Below are positions 1-8,829 of a stretch of DNA of 64,000 nucleotides, piece after piece; position 1 is the first letter of the stretch, and each line of letters opens with the position of its first letter. The notes under the pieces were generated by a model. It ran no database searches. It was not told where the DNA came from and saw only the letters and a list, made by a program, of their open reading frames with translations. The translations under genes and the position numbers were made by a program. The stretch is from Pseudomonas fluorescens (lineage in GTDB: Bacteria; Pseudomonadota; Gammaproteobacteria; Pseudomonadales; Pseudomonadaceae): positions 6,026,501-6,090,500 of the forward strand of contig NZ_CP015225.1 in assembly GCF_001623525.1 (NCBI RefSeq), given 5' to 3'.

Positions 1-253
1 GCAGTACCTGCGGTGCCTGGTGCCAATGCGCAGCGGCGCGGATCAGCAGTGGGATGTTCAATTCGGCCAGGGCCGCACTCAACGCGCTGAGGTTGCGCAA
101 CCAGAAATCGATCTTGCACGGTGCGTCGTCATGGGCGCGCCATTGTTCGGGGCTGGTCAGGTACACCGCCACGCAGGGGCCTTGGGCTGCGGCCGCCGTG
201 AGGGCGGTGTTGTCGTGTAGGCGCAAGTCGCTGCGCAGCCAGATCAGTTGCAT
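1..253 (-). CDS. phrB: Deoxyribodipyrimidine photolyase, N-terminal part (cut by window edge)
   Basis: This is the first 84 codons of a class I CPD photolyase, the FAD enzyme that uses blue light to split cyclobutane pyrimidine dimers in DNA. The visible N-terminus (MQLIWLRSDLRLHDNTAL) is the classic start of the photolyase antenna domain. I chose the ATG at 253 because GGAAGA lies just upstream; an in-frame ATG at 265 directly follows the stop of the upstream regulator but has a poorer ribosome site. The gene is last in the leftward run rudS-merR-phrB and is almost certainly cotranscribed with them, which fits light-induced expression. The FAD-binding domain lies outside the window. Confidence 0.93.
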   Translation of the reverse strand, partial: MQLIWLRSDLRLHDNTALTAAAAQGPCVAVYLTSPEQWRAHDDAPCKIDFWLRNLSALSAALAELNIPLLIRAAAHWHQAPQVL

Positions 254-265
254 GCTGTCTTCCAT

Positions 266-1213
266 CTAAAGGAGTTCTCGACGACTCAGTTCGCGGTGAG
301 CCGATAACGGGTCTTCGGCCCAGGACACGTCAATCATCGACACGCCTGTGGATAACCTGGCTTGGTGGATCGACGCAGCCGGGCCGGCAATGACGATCGG
401 GCAATCGATTCCGCCCAGCAGCCTGGGCAGTTGGGACAGGTTGAGTGCGTGACTGGAATACAGCAGGACGCCGCGGGCCTTGAGGCGCTCGACCGCCAGG
501 GCCAGTTCGCCGGCCGGTAGAGGGCAGTCGAACACTTCCACCGGGCAGTCGGCGCTGCTGGCCAGCCAGGCGGTGAGCCATAAGTGCGGCTCCTGGGGCG
601 AGTCCGAATGATTGACCAGCAACAGTGGCGCGCCGCGCAACTGACGGTTGTTGTGGTAGATCCGGCTGCCGAACTTGCTGCGCAGCCACGAGTACAGGAA
701 GACCCGTTCCAGCTGCGCACCGAACTGGCCTTGCCAGCGCAAGTGCAACTCGGCCAGCAACGGCAAGAGCAATTGCTCGCACACAGTCCAGGGTGGGTAC
801 AGCGCCATCGCCTGGTTGACCAGGTCATCGATCTGGCGCTCGGCCAGTTGCGTCACCGCCAGCACCAAGGCGTGGCGCTGGCGCTGCCAGTCATTCTCCG
901 GCACCTGTGTGGGTTCGGTCGGTGGCTGCGGTGTGTCCAGCAAAGGTTTGATCTTGCTCACCGCAACGCCACGGTCGATCCAGGTGAGAATGCTCAGGAT
1001 CCGTTGCACATGGTCGGCATTGAACAGTCGGTGGCCCTTGGGGGTACGGTGCGGCACGATCAGGCCATAACGGCGTTCCCAGGCTCGCAGCGTGACGGCG
1101 TTGACACCGGTTTGCCGGGCGACCTCGCGTATAGGCAGCCAGCCTTGCGCCAAGGCCTTGGCAAAGTCGGCTCCCAGGTCTTCGCTGGCGCTGGAGTCGG
1201 GTTCGTTCTTCAT
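266..1213 (-). CDS. MerR-family regulator, LitR/CarH-like (class II type), photolyase operon
   Basis: A 315-residue transcription factor. Residues about 25-95 form a MerR winged helix (REVARQTGVNAVTLRAWERRYG, then GHRLF). The remainder resembles the helical and Rossmann-like half of the B12-dependent photoreceptors LitR/CarH. The cobalamin-binding E/D-x-H-x-x-G signature is not recognisable (the region reads LLLVNHSDSPQEPH), so direct B12 light sensing is unlikely, as described for class II LitR proteins of P. putida. The ATG at 1213 shares its A with the TGA of rudS, indicating translational coupling; a TTG at 1216 is less likely. It probably controls its own operon through the TGTACA sites at 2200 and 3382. 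A paralogue lies at 42029-42988. Confidence 0.88.
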   Translation of the reverse strand: MKNEPDSSASEDLGADFAKALAQGWLPIREVARQTGVNAVTLRAWERRYGLIVPHRTPKGHRLFNADHVQRILSILTWIDRGVAVSKIKPLLDTPQPPTEPTQVPENDWQRQRHALVLAVTQLAERQIDDLVNQAMALYPPWTVCEQLLLPLLAELHLRWQGQFGAQLERVFLYSWLRSKFGSRIYHNNRQLRGAPLLLVNHSDSPQEPHLWLTAWLASSADCPVEVFDCPLPAGELALAVERLKARGVLLYSSHALNLSQLPRLLGGIDCPIVIAGPAASIHQARLSTGVSMIDVSWAEDPLSAHRELSRRELL

Positions 1214-2175
1214 CAAATAGCGTTTCGCAAGCTGAGGTTTTCCGGGTGTGGTTGCAGGTAGACCTGCTGCGTCAGGTAAGGATCGGGGTGCTGGCGCAGG
1301 TGATGCTTGAGCAACGTCAGTGGCACCACCAAGGGCACGATGCCGAGGCGATATTGCCCGATCAGATGCTGTACTTCCTGTTTGTCATCGGCGTCGATGG
1401 CGCGCTTGAGGTAACCGCTCAGGTGTTGCAGCACGTTGGTGTGGGTGCGACGGGTGGCGCATTTCTTCAAGGCGGCCATCAATGCGCTGAAATAGCGTGG
1501 GCCCAACTCATTGGGGTCGGCCTTGCCCATGTTGCCCAGCAAATTGCCCAGGGCCTTGTATTGCACTGGGTTGTGGGCCATCAGCAGGTATTTGTAGCGC
1601 GAGTGGAATTCGATCAGGTCGCGACGGGTCAGTCCGTCGCGACGCAAAGGTTGCCAGGCGGCATAGGCGAACACCCGGGTCAGGAAGTTCTCGCGCAGCA
1701 CCGGGTCGTTGAGGCGACCGTCTTCCTCCACTGGCAGGTCGGGATGGCGTTCGCAGAAGGCCTGGGCATAGATCCCGCGGCCGCCGCCGTCCTGGGTCAC
1801 GCCGTTGTGGTCGTAAACCTTGACCCGCTCCAGTCCGCAGGACGGCGATTTCTGCATGAAGATATAGCCGCAGATGTCATCCAGTTCCCCAGCCATTTGC
1901 TTTGCGTAGTCGGCCAGTGGCCGGGTCGCGTTGAGCTCGCGATTCACCGTGCCGAGCGCCTCGGGATGTTTGGGGTCGCCCACCAGGCGAATCGGCTCCC
2001 GGGGGATACCCAGGCCGATGGCCACTTCGGGGCACACCGGCACGAAATCGAAATAGTCGACGAGGGTGCGGCTGCACAACTGCGATTGCTTGTGCCCGCC
2101 GTTAAAGCGAACTTCAGCCCCCATCAGGCAGGCGCTGATGGCGATTCTGGGTTTGGCGATGGCTGTGCTGGACAT
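1213..2175 (-). CDS. rudS: TudS-DUF1722 fusion, tRNA 4-thiouridine desulfidase (RudS-like; formerly YbgA/DUF523)
   Basis: A 320-residue protein with an N-terminal TudS (DUF523) domain and a C-terminal DUF1722 domain. Three cysteines expected to hold a [4Fe-4S] cluster are visible: Cys16 (SACLMG), Cys48 (VCPEV) and Cys113 (KSPSCG). Glu50 and a nearby serine fit the known active site. RudS enzymes of this architecture remove sulfur from 4-thiouridine in tRNA, the main near-UV chromophore of bacterial tRNA, and lower UVA growth delay. The start ATG at 2175 has AGAGGT upstream. It is the first gene of the leftward operon rudS-merR-phrB, just behind a strong inverted repeat at 2199-2224. The family assignment is firm; tRNA specificity is inferred from the domain fusion. 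Confidence 0.88.
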   Translation of the reverse strand: MSSTAIAKPRIAISACLMGAEVRFNGGHKQSQLCSRTLVDYFDFVPVCPEVAIGLGIPREPIRLVGDPKHPEALGTVNRELNATRPLADYAKQMAGELDDICGYIFMQKSPSCGLERVKVYDHNGVTQDGGGRGIYAQAFCERHPDLPVEEDGRLNDPVLRENFLTRVFAYAAWQPLRRDGLTRRDLIEFHSRYKYLLMAHNPVQYKALGNLLGNMGKADPNELGPRYFSALMAALKKCATRRTHTNVLQHLSGYLKRAIDADDKQEVQHLIGQYRLGIVPLVVPLTLLKHHLRQHPDPYLTQQVYLQPHPENLSLRNAI

Positions 2176-2198
2176 AGGCGACCTCTGATTGCTAAATC

Positions 2199-2224
2199 TT
2201 GTACAGATTTGTGTTTCTGTACAA
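2199..2224 (-). promoter_or_regulatory. Probable LitR/MerR operator in the rudS-merR-phrB promoter
   Basis: A perfect inverted repeat TTGTACAGA (2199-2207) and TCTGTACAA (2216-2224) with an 8-bp spacer, centred about 37 bp upstream of the rudS start. It contains two TGTACA hexamers 18 bp apart. Read leftward, TTGTAC could act as a -35 element and CAAGAT, 17 bp on, as a weak -10, so a bound MerR-type protein would sit inside the promoter. The same half-site spacing recurs before the renalase gene. Binding by the regulator at 266-1213 is inferred. Confidence 0.65.
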
Positions 2225-2347
2225 TATTTTCATCATAGGTCCGAACGTGCACAAGTCAACCGGATTGTGTGGCGAGGCGACGTCAATCTGTGTCGCAGGC
2301 AGGCTGCTGTCTCTTTCGACAGCAGCGAATATCGATGGGGGATGCGC

Positions 2348-3409
<1,062 letters not shown>

Positions 3410-3530
3410 TTACCGTTCGCGTTTGGACAGCTTGTCCTATTGTTAAACACAGACCCTGTCCGATACGAAAAATCCCTGCTTATAAAAATAGACTAATGGG
3501 CCGGGTAAAACGCGTTGCGAGGAACATCTC

Positions 3531-4430
3531 ATGCACATATTGCTGACCGGCGGTACTGGTTTGATCGGACGTCAGCTCTGCCGCCTCTGGTTGGGGCAGG
3601 GACATCGCTTGACGGTATGGAGTCGCCGGCCCGAAGAGGTGGCGAAAATCTGTGGGGCAGATGTACGAGGCGTTGCCAGGCTCGATGAGGTTGTCGAGCC
3701 GGTGGACGCAGTGGTCAACCTCGCGGGAGCGCCGATTGCCGACCGGCCCTGGAGCCACAAGCGCAAGATGTTGTTGTGGAGCAGTCGCATCACGTTGACG
3801 GAAGTTTTGCTAGCGTGGCTGGAGCGTTGCGAGCAGAAACCGCAGGTGTTGATTTCCGGTTCCGCGGTAGGCTGGTATGGCGACGGTGGCGAGCGTGAGC
3901 TGACTGAGGAGTCGGGGCCGGTGAGTGAAGATTTCGCCAGTCAGTTGTGTATCGCCTGGGAAGAAACCGCGCAACGGGCCGAGGCGTTGGGCATACGCGT
4001 GGTGCTGGTTCGTACCGGCCTGGTCCTGTCTGCCGAGGGCGGCTTTTTGTCGCGGCTGCGGCTGCCGTTCAAACTGGCGCTGGGCGGGCGTATCGGCAAT
4101 GGTCGGCAGTGGATGCCGTGGATTCATATTGACGATCAAATCGCCCTGATTGATTTTCTTCTGCACCGCTTTGATGCCAGCGGTCCTTATAATGCGTGCG
4201 CTCCGAACCCGGTGCGCAACCGCGATTTTGCCAAGGCCCTGGGGCATGTATTGCATCGGCCAGCCGTGGTGCCGATGCCGGAGCTTGCGTTGAAAGTCGC
4301 GCTGGGGGAGCTGTCCTTGCTGTTGCTCGGCGGCCAGCGCGCCACGCCGGCCCGATTGCAGGCGGCGGGTTTCACATTCCGGTTCACTGATTTGCCCGCG
4401 GCCTTGGAAGACTTGTCCAGCCGCCTTTGA
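3531..4430 (+). CDS. TIGR01777 family NAD(P)-dependent epimerase-like protein (YfcH/SDR39U1 type)
   Basis: A 299-residue extended short-chain dehydrogenase. The N-terminus [18 protein letters not shown] carries the GxxGxxG cofactor loop, and GSAVGWYGD holds the family version of the catalytic YxxxK region. The C-terminal DUF1731 part includes the [12 protein letters not shown] segment. The substrate is unknown for this family. The ATG at 3531 has GAGGA eight bases upstream. It is divergent from renalase and stands 13 bp before hemH, with which it is probably cotranscribed. A TATAAA stretch near 3480 is a plausible -10 element. Confidence 0.85.
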   Translation: MHILLTGGTGLIGRQLCRLWLGQGHRLTVWSRRPEEVAKICGADVRGVARLDEVVEPVDAVVNLAGAPIADRPWSHKRKMLLWSSRITLTEVLLAWLERCEQKPQVLISGSAVGWYGDGGERELTEESGPVSEDFASQLCIAWEETAQRAEALGIRVVLVRTGLVLSAEGGFLSRLRLPFKLALGGRIGNGRQWMPWIHIDDQIALIDFLLHRFDASGPYNACAPNPVRNRDFAKALGHVLHRPAVVPMPELALKVALGELSLLLLGGQRATPARLQAAGFTFRFTDLPAALEDLSSRL

Positions 4431-4443
4431 AATAGGACGTTGC

Positions 4444-5469
4444 ATGACCGATCACGCGTTGCTTCTGGTGAATCTGGGTTCGCCTGCCTCCACTTCGGTG
4501 GCCGATGTGCGCCGCTACCTCAATCAATTCCTGATGGATCCTTATGTCATCGACTTGCCATGGCCCGTGCGGCGCTTGCTGGTGTCGCTGATCCTGATCA
4601 AGCGTCCCGAGCAGTCGGCCCATGCCTATGCCTCGATCTGGTGGGAGGAGGGTTCGCCGTTGGTGGTGCTCAGCCGCCGGCTGCAACAGGCCATGACCGC
4701 GCAGTGGACCCAGGGACCGGTAGAACTGGCAATGCGTTATGGCGAGCCGTCCATTGAGTCGGCGTTGGTGCGGCTGGCGAGCCAGGGTCACAAGAAGATC
4801 ACGTTGGCGCCGTTGTATCCGCAGTTCGCCGACAGCACCGTGACCACGGTGATCGAAGAGGCCAAGCGGGTCGTGCGGGAAAAGAGACTCGATGTGCAGT
4901 TCTCGATTCTCCAGCCCTTCTACGATCAGCCCGAATACGTTGACGCCCTTGTGGCCAGCGCCAAGCCGTACCTGATGCAGGAACACGATCACCTGTTGTT
5001 GAGTTTCCATGGTTTGCCGGAGCGGCACCTGACCAAGCTCGACCCAACGGGCTTTCATTGCTTCAAAGACGCCGACTGCTGCAAGAACGCGCCGCCGGAG
5101 GTCATGGCGACCTGTTACCGCGCCCAGTGCATTCGCACCGCGCAACTGTTTGCCGAGCAGATGGGGCTGGCGGATGGTAGTTGGTCGGTATCGTTCCAAT
5201 CGCGACTGGGCCGTGCCAAGTGGATCGAGCCTTACACTGAAGCACGCCTGGAAGAGTTGGCTAAAAGTGGCGTGAAGAAGGTGCTGGTGATGTGCCCGGC
5301 GTTCGTTGCCGACTGCATCGAGACCCTGGAAGAAATCGGCGATCGCGGGCGCGAGCTGTTCCGTGAGGCCGGAGGGGAGGAGTTGGTGCTGGTGCCTTGC
5401 CTCAATGATGAGCCGCAGTGGGCCAAGGCGTTGAGCACGCTGTGTGAGCGGGCGCCGATCGCGCTGTAA
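4444..5469 (+). CDS. hemH: Ferrochelatase
   Basis: A 341-residue enzyme inserting Fe2+ into protoporphyrin IX, the last step of protoheme synthesis, at the cytoplasmic face of the membrane. The signature SFHGLPERH places the catalytic histidine at residue 189, and the conserved acidic segment [12 protein letters not shown] puts the partner glutamate near 293. [14 protein letters not shown] is also typical. Length matches the family. It follows the TIGR01777 gene by 13 bp and is followed by a REP pair that may end transcription. Confidence 0.95.
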   Translation: MTDHALLLVNLGSPASTSVADVRRYLNQFLMDPYVIDLPWPVRRLLVSLILIKRPEQSAHAYASIWWEEGSPLVVLSRRLQQAMTAQWTQGPVELAMRYGEPSIESALVRLASQGHKKITLAPLYPQFADSTVTTVIEEAKRVVREKRLDVQFSILQPFYDQPEYVDALVASAKPYLMQEHDHLLLSFHGLPERHLTKLDPTGFHCFKDADCCKNAPPEVMATCYRAQCIRTAQLFAEQMGLADGSWSVSFQSRLGRAKWIEPYTEARLEELAKSGVKKVLVMCPAFVADCIETLEEIGDRGRELFREAGGEELVLVPCLNDEPQWAKALSTLCERAPIAL

Positions 5470-5478
5470 TACAAAACC

Positions 5479-5570
5479 TGTGGCGAGGGAGCTTGCTCCC
5501 GCTTGGGTGCGAAGCGCCCACAACAGCGGGACTGCTTCGCAGTCCAGCGGGAGCAAGCTCCCTCGCCACA
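5479..5570. repeat. REP pair (REPIN), long-arm family, copy 1
   Basis: Inverted arms TGTGGCGAGGGAGCTTGCTC and its complement enclose a short variable core. Each arm contains its own hairpin (GGGAGCTTGCTCCC). It lies between hemH and uraA (convergent) and belongs to the repeat family seen at eleven places in the window. Confidence 0.9.
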
Positions 5571-5588
5571 ATAGAAGGACAGGCTGAT

Positions 5589-6863
5589 TTATAGCAGCGG
5601 CTCATCCGCCTTCTTCTGCTTCCAACTGTCATTGCCCGGCAGCAGCAGGTTCAGCGCGATCGCCACCACCGCGCACAACGCGATGCCTTTGAGGCCGAAA
5701 TCGTCCGGCCCAGTGCCGGTGCCCACCAGCACACCACCGATGCCGAACACCAGCGTGACCGAAACGATCACCAGGTTGCGCGCCTCGCCCAGGTCGATCT
5801 TGTGGCGGATCAAGGTGTTCATGCCCACTGCCGCAATCGAACCGAACAACAGGCACAGGATCCCGCCCATCACCGGCACCGGAATGCTTTGCAGCAGCGC
5901 ACCGAACTTGCCGATGAATGCCAGGCTGATGGCAAAGATCGCCGCCCAGGTCATGATCTTCGGGTTGTAGTTTTTGGTTAGCATCACCGCGCCAGTCACC
6001 TCGGCATAGGTGGTGTTGGGCGGGCCGCCGAACAGGCCGGCGGCGGTGGTGGCAATGCCGTCACCGAGCAGTGTGCGGTGCAGACCGGGTTTTTTCAGGT
6101 AGTCGCGACCGGTCACGCTGCCCACGGCAATCACGCCGCCGATGTGCTCGATGGCCGGCGCCAGCGCCACCGGGACGATGAACAGGATCGCCTGCCAATT
6201 GAACTCCGGTGCGGTGAAGGCCGGCAGGGCGAACCACGGCGCGGCGGCGATTTTCGCGGTGTCCACGACGCCGAAGAAAAACGCCATGGCAAAGCCCACC
6301 AGCACGCCGGAAATGATCGGCACCAGGCGGAAAATGCCTTTGCCGAACACCGCCACGATCAGGGTGGTGAGCAGCGCCGGCATCGAGATCATCATCGCGG
6401 TCTGATAATGGATCAGCTCGGTACCGTCGCCGGCCTTGCCCATCGCCATGTTGGCGGCAATCGGCGCCATGGCCAGGCCGATGGAGATGATCACCGGGCC
6501 AATCACTACCGGCGGCAGCAGCCGGTCGATGAACCCGGTGCCCTTGATCTTCACCGCCAGGCCAAGAAAGGTGTAGACGAAACCTGCCGCCATCACGCCG
6601 CCCATGGTCGCGGCCAGGCCGAACTGGCCCTTGGCGAGGATGATCGGCGTGATGAAGGCAAAGCTCGAAGCCAGGAACACTGGCACCTGGCGCCCGGTGA
6701 CGATTTGGAACAGGATCGTTCCCAGGCCGGCCGTGAACAGCGCCACGTTAGGGTCCAGCCCGGTGATCAGCGGCATCAGTACCAGCGCGCCGAAGGCGAC
6801 GAACAGCATCTGCGCGCCGGACAGCACCTGGCGCCAGAGCGGATCGTTGAACTCATCCTGCAT
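5589..6863 (-). CDS. uraA: Uracil permease, NCS2 family
   Basis: A 424-residue inner-membrane uracil:proton symporter with about 14 hydrophobic segments. Family features visible are the GLDPNVALFTAGLGTILFQ region, SSFAFI in TM3 and the PNTTYAEVTGAV segment of TM10. I use the ATG at 6863, nine bases after AGGA; a TTG two codons earlier would be too close to it. It starts 2 bp after the upp stop, so upp-uraA form an operon for pyrimidine salvage: the permease brings in uracil and Upp traps it as UMP. Confidence 0.93.
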   Translation of the reverse strand: MQDEFNDPLWRQVLSGAQMLFVAFGALVLMPLITGLDPNVALFTAGLGTILFQIVTGRQVPVFLASSFAFITPIILAKGQFGLAATMGGVMAAGFVYTFLGLAVKIKGTGFIDRLLPPVVIGPVIISIGLAMAPIAANMAMGKAGDGTELIHYQTAMMISMPALLTTLIVAVFGKGIFRLVPIISGVLVGFAMAFFFGVVDTAKIAAAPWFALPAFTAPEFNWQAILFIVPVALAPAIEHIGGVIAVGSVTGRDYLKKPGLHRTLLGDGIATTAAGLFGGPPNTTYAEVTGAVMLTKNYNPKIMTWAAIFAISLAFIGKFGALLQSIPVPVMGGILCLLFGSIAAVGMNTLIRHKIDLGEARNLVIVSVTLVFGIGGVLVGTGTGPDDFGLKGIALCAVVAIALNLLLPGNDSWKQKKADEPLL

Positions 6864-6865
6864 GC

Positions 6866-7504
6866 TCAAGCGTCCTTCTGCTTGGTGCCGAAGATCTTGT
6901 CGCCGGCATCGCCCAGGCCCGGGATGATGTAGCCGTGCTCGTTGAGTTTCTGGTCAATGGACGCGGTGTAGATGGTCACGTCCGGGTGGGCGTCCTGCAC
7001 GGCCTTGATGCCTTCGGGCGCGGCGACCAGCACCATGGCGCGGATGTCCCGGCAACCGGCTTTTTTCAACAGGTCGATGGTGGCGACCATGGAGCTGCCG
7101 GTGGCGAGCATCGGGTCGATGATCATCGCCAGGCGCTCGTCGATTTCCGGCACCAGTTTTTCCAGGTAGGTGTGCGCCTGCAGGGTCTGCTCGTTGCGAG
7201 CCACACCCACGGCGCTGACTTTGGCCCCTGGAATCAGGCTCAGTACGCCCTCGAGCATGCCGATGCCGGCGCGCAGGATTGGCACCACGGTGATCTTCTT
7301 GCCGGCGATTTTCTCCACCTGGACCGTACCGGCCCAGCCGTCGATTTCATAGGACTCCAGCGGCAGGTCCTTGGTGGCCTCGTAGGTGAGCAGGGCACCG
7401 ACTTCCTGGGCCAGTTCACGGAAGTTCTTCGTGCTGATATCGGCGCGGCGCATCAGGCCGAGTTTGTGTCTGATCAGCGGATGGCGGATCTCGAGGATGG
7501 GCAT
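6866..7504 (-). CDS. upp: Uracil phosphoribosyltransferase
   Basis: A 212-residue salvage enzyme making UMP from uracil and PRPP. The type I PRPP motif is seen as [13 protein letters not shown], and the uracil-binding loop [15 protein letters not shown] is near the C-terminus. The ATG at 7504 gives the standard family start [16 protein letters not shown] with GGAG upstream. First gene of upp-uraA. Divergent from hpt, sharing a 164-bp intergenic region with an inverted repeat at 7562-7576. Confidence 0.95.
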   Translation of the reverse strand: MPILEIRHPLIRHKLGLMRRADISTKNFRELAQEVGALLTYEATKDLPLESYEIDGWAGTVQVEKIAGKKITVVPILRAGIGMLEGVLSLIPGAKVSAVGVARNEQTLQAHTYLEKLVPEIDERLAMIIDPMLATGSSMVATIDLLKKAGCRDIRAMVLVAAPEGIKAVQDAHPDVTIYTASIDQKLNEHGYIIPGLGDAGDKIFGTKQKDA

Positions 7505-7561
7505 GGGGAAGGCTCCGGCGGCGGGCAAAAAAACCGGCCTAGATTAATCTATCCGAGGGTG

Positions 7562-7576
7562 TTGTCCTATAGACAA
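7562..7576. promoter_or_regulatory. 15-bp inverted repeat between upp and hpt, candidate operator
   Basis: TTGTC-CTATA-GACAA is a perfect inverted repeat in the divergent region of two nucleobase-salvage genes, 58 bp before upp and 92 bp before hpt. The layout suits a repressor controlling both sides. No regulator gene is nearby and I cannot name the factor. Confidence 0.45.
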
Positions 7577-7668
7577 TACAGAACGTTAGTCCACAAACGC
7601 TTGATCTGGCCGGGCGGGATGCGTACCTTTGCCGGCTTTTCCGAACCCTGCCACCCCTGGAGAGCGCC

Positions 7669-8226
7669 ATGTCCGCTGATCTCGAGCATATCCGTCAAAT
7701 CATGCGAGAGGCTGACTGCCTGTACACCGAAGCCGAAGTCGAAGCGGCCATCGCCCGTGTCGGTGCGCAAATCAATGAACAGCTGGCCGATGCCAATCCG
7801 GTGGTGTTCTGCGTCATGAACGGCGGGCTGATTTTCTCCGGCAAGCTGCTGACCTATCTGAACTTCCCATTGGAAGCGTCCTACCTGCACGCCACCCGTT
7901 ATCGCAACGAAACCAGCGGCGGTGACTTGTTCTGGAAGGCCAAGCCGGAAGTCTCGTTCATCGACCGCGACGTGCTGATCATCGACGACATCCTCGACGA
8001 AGGTCACACCCTGGGCGCGATCATCGACTTCTGCAAACACGCCGGTGCCCGCGCCGTGCACACCGCCGTGCTGATCGACAAGGACCACGACCGCAAGGCC
8101 CGTCCGGACTTGAAAGCCGATTTCGTCGGCTTGCCGTGCATCGACCGCTACATCTTCGGCTACGGCATGGACTACAAAGGTTACTGGCGCAACGCCAATG
8201 GCATTTTCGCCGTCAAGGGAATGTAG
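7669..8226 (+). CDS. hpt: Hypoxanthine-guanine phosphoribosyltransferase
   Basis: A 185-residue purine salvage enzyme converting hypoxanthine or guanine with PRPP to IMP or GMP. The PRPP-binding motif VLIIDDILDEGHTL is clear at residues about 104-117, and the loop FCVMNGGLIFSG lies in the N-terminal half. The C-terminal base-binding part contains DRYIFGYGMDYKGYWRN. It is followed 3 bp later by the cupin gene, suggesting an operon. Confidence 0.93.
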   Translation: MSADLEHIRQIMREADCLYTEAEVEAAIARVGAQINEQLADANPVVFCVMNGGLIFSGKLLTYLNFPLEASYLHATRYRNETSGGDLFWKAKPEVSFIDRDVLIIDDILDEGHTLGAIIDFCKHAGARAVHTAVLIDKDHDRKARPDLKADFVGLPCIDRYIFGYGMDYKGYWRNANGIFAVKGM

Positions 8227-8229
8227 TCG

Positions 8230-8703
8230 ATGACCCGGCCAAGCTTTCTGGATCATGCACTGTTCGATGGATTGGCCGAAAAAGCCGCGGCCAGCCCTCG
8301 CGGACGGCAGCACCATAACTTCCACGAAATGGATGAGCCGTGCCACCGCATGGCGGTGGGCTTGCAGCCTTCGACCTACATCCCGCCGCACCGCCATCTG
8401 AGCGCCGACAAGGCGGAAACCTTGCTGGTGCTCAAGGGCCGGCTGGGGATATTGATCTTCGATGAAGCTGGCGCGGTGGTGGACAAGCGCATCCTGCAGG
8501 CCGGTGGCGATTGCCTCGGCGTCGACCTGCCGGCCGGCGTGTATCACGGATTGGTGGTGCTGGAAGCCGACAGCCTGATGTTCGAATGCAAAGCCGGCCC
8601 CTACCGCCCCGTGGGCGAGGGCGAACTGGCCCACTGGGCGCCCCGTGAAGGCGAGCCAGGCGTCGCCGAGTACCGGGCCTGGATGCGTGCCCAGTTCGAC
8701 TGA
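8230..8703 (+). CDS. WbuC-type cupin-fold metalloprotein
   Basis: A 157-residue protein with a cupin core: PPHRHLSADKAETLLVLKGRLGI gives the first metal motif (HRH and a downstream Glu), and PAGVYHGLVV the second histidine. The N-terminal segment CHRMAVGLQPSTYIPPH is typical of the WbuC family. WbuC homologues occur in O-antigen clusters, but this copy sits behind hpt with no polysaccharide genes nearby, so its substrate is unknown. GGAATG upstream offers a weak ribosome site. Confidence 0.8.
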   Translation: MTRPSFLDHALFDGLAEKAAASPRGRQHHNFHEMDEPCHRMAVGLQPSTYIPPHRHLSADKAETLLVLKGRLGILIFDEAGAVVDKRILQAGGDCLGVDLPAGVYHGLVVLEADSLMFECKAGPYRPVGEGELAHWAPREGEPGVAEYRAWMRAQFD

Positions 8704-8733
8704 GCACCGAATCAGTCGCCGGCACGGAGCTTT

Positions 8734-8827
8734 TGTGGCGAGGGAGCTTGCTCCCGCTTGGGTGCGTAGCACCCACCTGCAATTGGGGCTGCTGCGCAGC
8801 CCAGCGGGAGCAAGCTCCCTCGCCACA
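8734..8827. repeat. REP pair (REPIN), long-arm family, copy 2
   Basis: Same TGTGGCGAGGGAGCTTGCTC arms as copy 1 with a short core. Located between the cupin gene and the convergent SulP gene. Confidence 0.9.
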
Positions 8828-8829
8828 GT

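Noticed and set aside
1246..2238. Long opposite-strand frames over rudS, pta, cysNC and others
   Set aside because: They are GC-rich antisense shadows with low-complexity composition and no recognised domains; the annotated genes explain the regions.
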